From NCBI GenBank assembly GCA_937898675.1, contig CALEJB010000049.1, positions 1 to 64,000 of the forward strand: a stretch of 64,000 nucleotides of DNA, in the 5' to 3' direction. Below the pieces are notes generated by a model. It did not search any database. It was not told where the DNA came from and worked only from the letters and a program-made list of their open reading frames with translations. This document shows, piece by piece, positions 54,104-64,000 of the stretch. The stretch is from an uncultured Prevotellaceae bacterium. Its GTDB lineage: Bacteria > Bacteroidota > Bacteroidia > Bacteroidales > Muribaculaceae. Position 1 is the stretch's first letter, and each line of letters opens with the position of its first letter. A program made the position numbers and the translations under genes.

Positions 54104-54709
54104 ATGAGAATCGGAATCTTTGGCGGCTCGTTTAACCCTATCCACACTGGCCACGCCATCATCGCTCAGCACATCATCAGCGCGGGCGCGGTGGATTGCC
54201 TGTGGATGATGGTGTCACCGCAAAATCCGCTCAAGTCGGGCCAAAAGCATCAAGTGAGCGATGCCGACCGCCTGCGCATGACCGAGATGGTGACATGCCC
54301 CATGGCTGGTGTGGAGACGACGGCATTTGAGTTTTCGATGCCGCGACCATCCTACACGATTGACACCCTCAACGCATTACAAGCCAAATTTCCCGAGGAC
54401 GAATTTTATCTGGTAATCGGCGCCGACAACTGGGCCGTGTTTGGCCAATGGCGCAACAGTGACGAGATTTTGGCCAAATACCATCTGCTCGTATATCCTC
54501 GTTTGGGATATGAAGTGAATATCCCCGACAACTTGCAAGAGCGGGTCAAACTAGTCGATGCCCCCATCATCGAATTGTCCTCAACCACAGTGCGCGATAG
54601 ACTTGCCAACGGGTTGGACATACGCTATTATGTCCCCGATGCAGTGCAAGGCCATATTGAGCGCCACAACCTGTACAGAGAAAACACATCAACAGAATCA
54701 CATGAATAA
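54104..54709 (+). CDS. nadD: Nicotinate-nucleotide adenylyltransferase
   Basis: A 201-residue nucleotidyltransferase that makes nicotinic acid adenine dinucleotide. The phosphate-binding GGSFNPIHTGH (residues 7-17) contains the HxGH motif, and the C-terminal ISSTTVR-like motif appears as ELSSTTVRDRL (near 160). The length is as expected (about 200). It belongs to the yicC-gmk operon and overlaps the start of the DUF5063 gene by 8 bases. Confidence 0.95.
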   Translation: MRIGIFGGSFNPIHTGHAIIAQHIISAGAVDCLWMMVSPQNPLKSGQKHQVSDADRLRMTEMVTCPMAGVETTAFEFSMPRPSYTIDTLNALQAKFPEDEFYLVIGADNWAVFGQWRNSDEILAKYHLLVYPRLGYEVNIPDNLQERVKLVDAPIIELSSTTVRDRLANGLDIRYYVPDAVQGHIERHNLYRENTSTESHE

Positions 54710-55214
54710 ACTGACACCCAACGAGCTGGCATTCATAGCCCTCGCCAATGAATACTGCCACAGCATCGAGCGCATCCAAGAGAACGAGTCGCGCGACCAG
54801 TTTGTGGCACAGATGCTAAAACTGCTGCCGCGCATCTATATCACCGTGAGCGACATCGAAGCCGCCGACGAGGATGAGTACATCGACCCCGCACTCGAGG
54901 AAGATGTCTATAACATCGTCCGCAGCCGCGTTGAACTCGTTATGGCCGAAGAGGACATCTACCTTGAGGTGTTTGTCGAAGACATGAGGTACAGCGACAC
55001 GCCAGTATCGGCATCAGTGTCTGAGAATCTCGCTGACCTATACCAGGAATTCTTCAACCTCATCCACGCTATTGAGGACATGCCGACCGAAGTTCAGCAC
55101 GGGATGCTCAGTCAATGCAAGATAAACTTCATCAACTACTGGGGCCAGACCCTGTGTAACGTGATGCGTGCTTTGAACACGATTTTCTATGGCACTCCAC
55201 TTGAACAAGACTAA
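54702..55214 (+). CDS. DUF5063-like protein, unknown function
   Basis: A 170-residue soluble, acidic protein that starts MNKLTPNELAFIALANEYCH. The start is chosen at 54702, in an 8-base overlap with nadD; the longer ORF begins inside nadD and its first 48 codons look random. It is mostly helical. I recognise the family as DUF5063, which sits after nadD in other Bacteroidales. No active-site motif is visible and no function is known to me. Confidence 0.7.
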   Translation: MNKLTPNELAFIALANEYCHSIERIQENESRDQFVAQMLKLLPRIYITVSDIEAADEDEYIDPALEEDVYNIVRSRVELVMAEEDIYLEVFVEDMRYSDTPVSASVSENLADLYQEFFNLIHAIEDMPTEVQHGMLSQCKINFINYWGQTLCNVMRALNTIFYGTPLEQD

Positions 55215-55239
55215 CCAATAACAACAATCATATTTCATT

Positions 55240-56544
55240 ATGGCCCAAAAGACAAAAGAACAGCACATTAACTCACTGCTGGAGTTTATCGACAACAGTC
55301 CGTGCAACTTTCTTGCAGTGGACGCAGTCAAGAAAATCCTCGTCAAAGACGGGTTCAAAGAGATAAAAATTGACGACAAACTGACCGCCAAGGCCGGCGA
55401 CAAGTTATTCTTTACCAAGAACGGCAGCGCTATCTTTGCCGTGAAAGTTGGCAAGAAAAAGCCAGCTGACAGTGGTTTCAAGATCATTGCCGCCCACAGC
55501 GACTCGCCGTGCTTTAGGATTAAACCCGCAGCCGAAATCCCAGGAGAAGGCGGCATTATGCGCCTGAACACAGAGGTCTATGGCGGCCCCATTTTATATA
55601 CCTGGTTTGACCGTCCCCTGTCGCTGGCTGGACGTGTGCTGCTACAGGGCAAGGATGAGCTGCATCCAGTGACCAGACTCATCAAGATTGACCGGCCGCT
55701 GATGTGCATCTCGCATCTTGCCATCCACTTCAACCGCAGCGTCAACGAGGGCAACAAACTTTCGAAACAGAAAGACATGCTGCCCATCATTGCCAAAATC
55801 AACAATGATTTTGAATGGAAAAACATGCTTCTCAATCTCGTGGCCGATGAATTGGAGGTTGACGCCGCCGATATCGTGGACTTTGACCTGATGCTCTATG
55901 ACGTGAGCAAGGCAAGCCTGTTTGGCCTGAACAACGAGTTCATATCGGCCGGCCGCCTTGACGACCTGAGCATGGTGCATGCCGCCATCACGGCCATTAC
56001 CGAGGGCAAGGACAAAGACGCTACGCTTGTCGCCGCCATCTTTGACAACGAGGAGACGGGCAGCGGCACCAAGCAGGGTGCTCATTCGCCAGTGCTTGGC
56101 AACATGCTGCTGCGGCTGGTCATGGCGCTCGGCGGCGACTTTGAGGACTTTGGGCGCGCCATCCACCGCTCGTTTATGGTATCGGCCGACAATGCCCATG
56201 CCTTCCACCCCAACTACGCTGAGAAATATGACTGGACCAACCATCCATCGCTGGGCGGTGGGCCGTGCATCAAGATAAACGCCAACTGCAAATACATGAG
56301 CGACGCCCACTCTTCGGCCATCTTCAAGAGCCTGTGCCAGCGGGCAGGGGTTCCGTTCCAGTATTTTGTGAACCACAGCGATGTTGCCGGCGGCTCCACG
56401 CTGGGCAACATCCTTACCGGACAACTCGACATCGAGGGTGTTGATGTGGGCAATCCGCTGCTGGCGATGCACTCGGTGCGTGAGACCGGCTCGGTGGACG
56501 ACCATGTGAGCATGATCAAGGTGATGACGCACTTCTTTAGTTAA
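55240..56544 (+). CDS. M18 family aminopeptidase
   Basis: A 434-residue zinc aminopeptidase. The metal and catalytic residues of the M18 family are visible: AAHSDSPCFRIKP (near 85), GRLDDLSMVHAA (near 235), FDNEETGSGTKQGAHS (near 270) and MVSADNAHAFHPNY (near 314), and NHSDVAGGSTLGNI near the end. The length fits the usual 420-460 residues. It removes N-terminal residues, often Asp/Glu or Met, from peptides in the cytoplasm. It lies 25 bases after the DUF5063 gene and continues the operon-like run. Confidence 0.93.
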   Translation: MAQKTKEQHINSLLEFIDNSPCNFLAVDAVKKILVKDGFKEIKIDDKLTAKAGDKLFFTKNGSAIFAVKVGKKKPADSGFKIIAAHSDSPCFRIKPAAEIPGEGGIMRLNTEVYGGPILYTWFDRPLSLAGRVLLQGKDELHPVTRLIKIDRPLMCISHLAIHFNRSVNEGNKLSKQKDMLPIIAKINNDFEWKNMLLNLVADELEVDAADIVDFDLMLYDVSKASLFGLNNEFISAGRLDDLSMVHAAITAITEGKDKDATLVAAIFDNEETGSGTKQGAHSPVLGNMLLRLVMALGGDFEDFGRAIHRSFMVSADNAHAFHPNYAEKYDWTNHPSLGGGPCIKINANCKYMSDAHSSAIFKSLCQRAGVPFQYFVNHSDVAGGSTLGNILTGQLDIEGVDVGNPLLAMHSVRETGSVDDHVSMIKVMTHFFS

Positions 56545-56585
56545 TGGCACAATAGCACGGGGCGGAAGCCCGCCACACTGACGGC

Positions 56586-58451
56586 ATGGTAAGTTATTTG
56601 CAAGTTGAGGGTTTGAGCAAAGCATTCGGCGCCGATGTGCTTTTCGAGAATCTCACCTTTGGCATAGCCGAAGGCGAGAAAATCGGCCTCATTGCCAAGA
56701 ACGGCACCGGCAAGTCTACCCTACTCGACATCTTGGCCGGTGTCGCCTCTCAAGACAGCGGAACGGTCATCTACCGCAACAACCTGCGTGTAGGCTATCT
56801 GCCACAATTGCCCGACTTGTCGGGCGCGCTAACCGTCATTGACGCCTGTCTGCATGGCGACGACGCGCAGTCAGAGGCCATTCGTGCCTATGAATCGGCG
56901 TTGCGCACAGGTGACAGCGATGCAATGACTGCTGCGATCCAGGACATGGATAATGCGGCGGCATGGGACTATGAAGACCGCTTCAAACAGATTCTCACTC
57001 AGCTCAAAATCACCGACTACAACCAGTCGGTCAAGCAGTTGAGCGGCGGTCAGGTCAAGCGGGTGGCTCTGGCAAAGCTGCTCATCGACGAGCCACAGAT
57101 GCTCATACTCGATGAGCCGACTAACCATCTGGACATTGACATGATTGAATGGCTCGAAAGTTACCTGCAACGCAGTCGCGCCACCTTGCTGATGGTGACG
57201 CACGACAGGTATTTCCTCGACAACATCTGCAACCGCATCATGGAGATGGACCAGCACAGCATTTTCACCTACAACGGCAATTACAATTATTACCTGGAGA
57301 AAAGGGCCGAACGCATCGAGGCGCAAAACGCCCAAGTGGACCGCGCCCGCAACCTGCTGCGCACCGAGTTGGACTGGATGCGCCGTCAGCCGCAGGCCCG
57401 CGCCCACAAGGCCCAATACCGCATAGACGCCTTCTATGACCTGCAAGAGCGCGCCCAGCAGCGGCGAGACGACGGCGAGGTGGAATTGAATGTCAAATCG
57501 GCCTACATTGGCAAAAAAATCTTCACCGCTCGCCATGTGAACAAGCGCTTTGGCGACAAGGTGATTCTTGACGATTTCAACTACACCTTTGCCCGCTACG
57601 AGAAACTGGGCATCGTGGGCGACAATGGCGTGGGAAAGACGACGTTCATCAAGCTATTGCTGGATATCGTGAAGCCCGACAGCGGCTATTTTGACATCGG
57701 CGAGACGGTTAAGTTTGCCCACTACAGCCAGGAAGGCATGCACTTTGACGAAGACAAGCGCGTGATAGATGCCGTGCGCGATGTGGCTGAATACATCTAC
57801 TTTGACGAGAAAAACCACTACACTGCCATGGCGTGGCTGAATAAATTCCTGTTCGCACCTCAGGACCAGCAGAAACCCATTGCCAAACTTAGCGGCGGCG
57901 AACGCAGGAGGCTGTATCTGGCCATGGTGCTAATGACCAAACCCAACTTCCTCATCCTCGATGAGCCAACCAATGACCTCGATATCTCAACGCTTGAAAT
58001 CCTTGAGGAATACTTGACGCAGTTTAACGGCTGCGTCATCATCGTGAGCCACGACCGCTTTTTCATGGACCGCACCGTGGACCACACGTTTGTGTTCACT
58101 GGCAATGGCCACATCAAGGACTTCCCGGGCAATTACAGCGAGTACCGCGCCTGGACGCAGCATCAAGAGCAGGAAGCGGCACAGCAGGCCCGAGCGACAG
58201 AACAGCCCAAACCCAAGACAAATACCTGGGCCAGGAAAGACAATGTCAAGAAATTGAGTTACAAGGAAGAACGCGAACTTGAGCAACTCAATGCCGACAT
58301 GGAAGCGCTCAACAAAGAAAAAGCCGAACTGGACGCGCTGTTTGCCAGCGGCGAGACACTGACCGATGTTGCCGAAAAAGCCGCGCGATACCAGCAAGTC
58401 AAGGACCTGCTTGACGAAAAAGAAATGCGCTGGCTGGAACTATCAAGCTGA
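56586..58451 (+). CDS. ABC-F family ATPase (Uup-like)
   Basis: A 621-residue protein with two ABC domains and no membrane segment. Walker A motifs are AKNGTGKST (near residue 38) and GDNGVGKTT (near 341); signatures are SGGQVKRVALAK and SGGERRRLYLAM, each followed by a Walker B LDEPTNHLD or LDEPTNDLD. The linker between them and a Glu/Lys coiled coil at the C-terminus (565-621) fit the Uup subgroup. Such proteins act on ribosomes or DNA rather than as transporters. The gene follows the M18 gene by 41 bases and precedes umuC by 16. Confidence 0.93.
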   Translation: MVSYLQVEGLSKAFGADVLFENLTFGIAEGEKIGLIAKNGTGKSTLLDILAGVASQDSGTVIYRNNLRVGYLPQLPDLSGALTVIDACLHGDDAQSEAIRAYESALRTGDSDAMTAAIQDMDNAAAWDYEDRFKQILTQLKITDYNQSVKQLSGGQVKRVALAKLLIDEPQMLILDEPTNHLDIDMIEWLESYLQRSRATLLMVTHDRYFLDNICNRIMEMDQHSIFTYNGNYNYYLEKRAERIEAQNAQVDRARNLLRTELDWMRRQPQARAHKAQYRIDAFYDLQERAQQRRDDGEVELNVKSAYIGKKIFTARHVNKRFGDKVILDDFNYTFARYEKLGIVGDNGVGKTTFIKLLLDIVKPDSGYFDIGETVKFAHYSQEGMHFDEDKRVIDAVRDVAEYIYFDEKNHYTAMAWLNKFLFAPQDQQKPIAKLSGGERRRLYLAMVLMTKPNFLILDEPTNDLDISTLEILEEYLTQFNGCVIIVSHDRFFMDRTVDHTFVFTGNGHIKDFPGNYSEYRAWTQHQEQEAAQQARATEQPKPKTNTWARKDNVKKLSYKEERELEQLNADMEALNKEKAELDALFASGETLTDVAEKAARYQQVKDLLDEKEMRWLELSS

Positions 58452-58467
58452 AAACGCCTTTTAGCCC

Positions 58468-59733
58468 ATGTACGGACTCGTTGACTGCAATAACTTCTTT
58501 GTATCCTGTGAACGGGTGTTCAATCCCGCGCTCAACGGGAGGACGGTTGTCGTCTTGTCCAACAACGACGGATGCGTGATTGCGCGCAGTGCCGAGGCCA
58601 AGGCGGCGGGCATCCCCATGGGCTGCCCAGCATTCAAAATCAAAGAGCACACCGACCCACGTCACGTGGTCATGCTATCGGCCCGGCACATTTTGTATCA
58701 TGACATGTCAAACAGGGTGATGAATATATTGGGGAACGAGTTTGAAAACCTGCAGGTATATTCAGTTGACGAGGCATTTTTCAGGCTGCCGAATAGTGAT
58801 GTTGAAACCCACCATCAAACTATGGCTGATTTGGCCAAGAAAATCCGCCAGTATGTAGGCATCCCCGTCAGCATAGGCTTTGCCCCGACAAAAACGCTGG
58901 CTAAGGTCGCCAACCACATCGCCAAGCGCGACAAGCGCATTACCGACGGAGTGTATTGGCTCGTCAGGCCCGAGGCCATCGACATTATCCTGCAACGCAC
59001 AGCCATTGAGGATGTGTGGGGCATCGGGCGGCGGCTATCGGCATCACTCAAGTCACATGGCATTAAAACGGCAGCCGACTTTGTGAAAATGCCACCCTCG
59101 CTGGTGCGGTCACGTTACTCGGTGACGCTTGAACGCACACAGCGGGAACTGATGGGAATTGACTGCCTTGCGGCCAATCCCGTGGACATTGCCCACAAGA
59201 GCGTCATGACATCACGCACCTTTGGCAAAGTGATTACCAGTCGTAACGAGATTGCCGACGCCGTGGTGTCATTTGCCGAGAAAACCGCCCGGCACCTGCG
59301 TGACGAAGGCGGAATCGCAGGCAGCATATTGACATTTATCAGCGGTGACAGATTTCGCGAAGACCTGCCCTATTACCAAAACTCATGCCAGTTGACGCTC
59401 GACACGCCATCTAATGACGCAATGACCATTGTGCGGCAGGCATTGAGGGCGTTGAACCTCATCTGGCGCGACGGATTCGCATACCGCAGGGCAGGGGTGA
59501 TGGCGCTTGACATCCAGCACGGCGGCACCATTCAACTCAATGTGTTTGACACAGAGGATCACGGCAAACTGCGGCGATTGATGACCAGCATCGACGGCAT
59601 CAATAATCAATATGGCACCCGCTCGGTTAAACTTGCCCCAAGCATCCAACGCGGCGAATGGGCACCCAACCAATCCCATTTCCAAAATGCCAGCAAGACG
59701 CTGCAGTTCTACACAGGGATAATAAAGCCGTAG
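58468..59733 (+). CDS. umuC: UmuC-like Y-family DNA polymerase
   Basis: A 421-residue translesion polymerase. The catalytic palm motifs are YGLVDCNNFFVSCERVF (residues 2-18, first Asp) and YSVDEAFF (about 97-104, Asp-Glu pair). IPVSIGFAPTKTLAKVANHIAK, GIGRR and the little-finger region follow; the C-terminal 50 residues resemble DUF4113. The architecture is that of UmuC (about 420 residues) rather than DinB (about 350). No umuD gene is adjacent; the preceding gene is an ABC-F ATPase. The polyvalent gene remnant starts 66 bases further on, so this gene may have entered with mobile DNA. Confidence 0.92.
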   Translation: MYGLVDCNNFFVSCERVFNPALNGRTVVVLSNNDGCVIARSAEAKAAGIPMGCPAFKIKEHTDPRHVVMLSARHILYHDMSNRVMNILGNEFENLQVYSVDEAFFRLPNSDVETHHQTMADLAKKIRQYVGIPVSIGFAPTKTLAKVANHIAKRDKRITDGVYWLVRPEAIDIILQRTAIEDVWGIGRRLSASLKSHGIKTAADFVKMPPSLVRSRYSVTLERTQRELMGIDCLAANPVDIAHKSVMTSRTFGKVITSRNEIADAVVSFAEKTARHLRDEGGIAGSILTFISGDRFREDLPYYQNSCQLTLDTPSNDAMTIVRQALRALNLIWRDGFAYRRAGVMALDIQHGGTIQLNVFDTEDHGKLRRLMTSIDGINNQYGTRSVKLAPSIQRGEWAPNQSHFQNASKTLQFYTGIIKP

Positions 59734-59798
59734 GACCTCGTCTCAAGGCAATTGCTGTTTCGGTTATACTGGAAACAAGCAAAACACCTCAAAACATG

Positions 59799-61377
59799 TC
59801 ATAAAGGGCGCAGAAATATACAATACTTCCTAATAACAAATCTGGACACGGCGTCGCTGCGTTCAGCGAGGTCGCCAGCAAAGTCATCGTCAATCGCGCC
59901 GCGGAACGCCAGCACATGGTTGCTTTCCAGGCCGTGCTTGGCCATCATGTAGTCGGTCATCTCCATGCGGGAGCGTTCCTTGCCGCCGGTCAGGTCGGCA
60001 ATGGATTTCAGCAGCAGTCTCATCAGCATGCTGAAGAAGTCGCGCTGACGCATCAGTTCAAGGTAACGCTCATCCTTGAGCATCGCCTCACGCTCCGCCC
60101 TGCCCTTCGCGCTGTCGGTCTCTGCCGTGACACTCGCCTGCGTCGGGTAGTGCTCGCCGATGAAGTCCAGAATCCTATCCTGCCACGCCGCGTCAAGCCC
60201 GTCATGCCTGCCTTCCGCATCTTCCAAAGCCTTTTCAGCGTCAGCCATTTCATCGCCTTCGGTAGTATTCGCAGTTCCTGTATTATTTTTTTCGCCATTT
60301 CCTTGCACGGCAGCATTTTCTGCGCTACCTTTGTCCTCAGAAGTCTGAGGAGAATTTCCTGCTGGCGCGGTTACACCATTATCACGGCCGCTATCAACTC
60401 CACTGGAATCGGTGTCAGTTCCAGGCTCTAATGCGGGTCGGGTATAGACTTCAGGTTTACGGCGCGAGTACTTCTTCTTGAAGATACCCGCGCTGTTTAC
60501 ATTCCAGTAACTTCCGTCGCGCGACAGCTGGAAAAACAGCGTATTGTTGTGTTCATCTGAAAGCTCCAATAGGTAGGTTTGATTGTTGGCGACAACGCCG
60601 CCTTCCCTGATGGTGTCATAGTTCCTGGCAACGGTCTCTACAAATTCCTCAATAGACTTAAACCCTGTCCCTGGGCTAAGTATCTGCTGACCGTGACCTG
60701 CGTCAATATGAAGATAGCCATATCCATGATTAACACCTTCATCATCAACACTGTTTTCTCCAAGACTTAATTTAATTGGCGCTGCTCTAAGTCCGCTCTC
60801 GACGGCTACCTCTCCAAATGTGGTGGTTCCATCTGACGACAAGACAAACGGAACGCCAAACTTGTTAACCTCGTCACTAAGTGGCGCATTTACTTCGGTC
60901 TGCTCACGCTCCTTGCGCGCCTGTTCATCAGCGGCGGCCTGCTCTGCCGCACGCCTTTCTTCATCGGCAACGCGCTGCGATTCCGCTTCGGCATTGGCCG
61001 CCGCATCCGCCTGCTGATGTTTCGCCATTACGGCTTCATGCTCCGCCTTGACGGCATCCCACTTCGACCGCTCAAGAACGAAGAGTCCATACCGGGGTCA
61101 AGTCCGTGGCGGCCGCTAAAGTCTAACATCGTGCCGTCAGGCAGCACATAACCGCCTCTCGCAGGTCATTCGTCACGCCGAACTTTTTCTTCGCCGCATC
61201 AAAAATCACGTCCGACGAAACTTTTCCGCCTACTCCGCTGGCTGGTTCTGGAACTTTTTGTAATATCGCCTTTACGCGCCCGTTCTCCGCATCCAGCACC
61301 CGCTGGCCTTCCTCAACGTCGTCACTCACCTCGATATCCGCCAGCGATGGTGCAAACAGATAATTTTTCAGTGTAAA
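59799..61377 (-). pseudogene. Decayed polyvalent-protein gene remnant
   Basis: The minus strand holds homologous pieces of the giant ORF in three frames. From 61377 it reads a linker DDVEEGQRVLDAENGRV, then an AGYVLPDGTMLDFSGRHGL domain broken by a missing base near 61150-61154 and stopped by TAG at 61123-61125. A second shift near 61070-61095 leads into a coiled Ala/Glu/Gln stretch and an intact 409-codon ORF (ATG 61028). That ORF contains a second copy of the RNase-like HIDAGHGQQI domain, the linker VQGNGEKN, a segment IGEHYPTQASVTAETDS like the giant ORF at 9625-9685, and a truncated helical module EMTDYMMAKHGLESN. The tail after AERSDA is not conserved. I treat the whole as broken; the 409-codon part might still be translated. 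Confidence 0.72.
60303..60333 (+). promoter_or_regulatory. Promoter-like sequence antisense to the remnant
   Basis: TTG (60303-60305), 20 bases and TACCTTTG (60326-60333) repeat the arrangement at 10817-10847 in the homologous linker, although several spacer bases have changed. Confidence 0.3.
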
Positions 61378-61452
61378 TCATGGTCTAAACAAAAATCCGC
61401 CTATTCTGCAAATTTCACGAGCATCAAGCAGAAAAATCACGCACAAAGAGAA

Positions 61453-61489
61453 AGGCGGTAAAGCCTTAATTTTTAAGACAATACCGCCT
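61453..61489 (-). terminator. Terminator after ppdK
   Basis: AGGCGGTA (61453-61460) pairs with TACCGCCT (61482-61489), with additional pairing inside the 21-base loop (CTTAA with TTAAG). On the minus strand it is followed by TTCTCTTT. It lies 24 bases past the ppdK stop. Confidence 0.75.
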
Positions 61490-61513
61490 AACTTGTTGAT
61501 ATTCAATATTTCA

Positions 61514-64000
<2,487 letters not shown>

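Noticed and set aside
59799..61028. Reading the 409-codon ORF as an intact gene
   Set aside because: Homologous sequence continues upstream in other frames across two indels, and the C-terminus breaks off within a known module, so a remnant is the better description.

Overview
The window is chromosomal DNA of a Bacteroidota bacterium, order Bacteroidales. The evidence is the recurrent -7 promoter box TAnnTTTG upstream of most transcription units (for example 37511-37518, 45311-45318, 46652-46659, 52600-52607) and typical Bacteroidales families: DUF5686 beta-barrel, TamL/TamB pair, GT3-type glycogen synthase with an alpha-glucan phosphorylase, DUF5063 next to nadD, and dockerin-tailed secreted proteins. 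A Muribaculaceae- or Prevotellaceae-like host is my inference; the sequence alone does not fix the family.

Region 1 (1-14281, minus strand) is accessory DNA dominated by one enormous ORF of 4544 codons. It is a 'polyvalent protein' of the kind carried by conjugative elements and phages of gut Bacteroidales. It strings together RNase-like, ParB/DdrB-like, pyrophosphatase-like, nucleotidyltransferase, ADP-ribosyltransferase-like, MuF C-terminal-like and several metallopeptidase-like modules. It ends at a TGA next to a six-base homopolymer; the -1 frame stays open from there to the window edge and encodes another module typical of these proteins, so the gene is probably frameshifted or continues by slippage.

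Region 2 (14.4-33 kb) is ordinary chromosome: an outer-membrane DUF5686 protein, a CYTH phosphatase, an LptF/G permease with ribBA, an HD hydrolase and a secreted endonuclease, a ClpC-like AAA+ unfoldase without the usual N-domain, and the tamB-tamL operon. Region 3 (33-41.7 kb) holds glycogen metabolism (phosphorylase and synthase), dnaK with a striking sigma-54-like promoter, and a secreted GH13 enzyme. Region 4 (41.8-47.5 kb) holds udk-lptB, a phosphoesterase-propeller protein, a LolC/E-like permease, tRNA-Gln and rpsP.

Region 5 (47.5-52.5 kb, minus) is a five-gene glycan operon: lipid-linked glycosyltransferase, KdsC-like phosphatase, flippase, second glycosyltransferase and galE. Region 6 (52.6-59.7 kb, plus) is a tightly packed housekeeping run: yicC, gmk, nadD, DUF5063, M18 aminopeptidase, ABC-F ATPase and umuC. 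Region 7 (59.8-61.4 kb, minus) is a decayed fragment of a second polyvalent gene that shares modules and linkers with the giant ORF. The window ends inside ppdK.

The most noteworthy items are the giant modular protein with its internal duplications and broken C-terminus, its decaying paralogue 45 kb away, the dnaK control region (sigma-54-like promoter plus alternating TGTCAG/CTGACA half-sites), and a promoter-led intergenic stretch that could make a small RNA.
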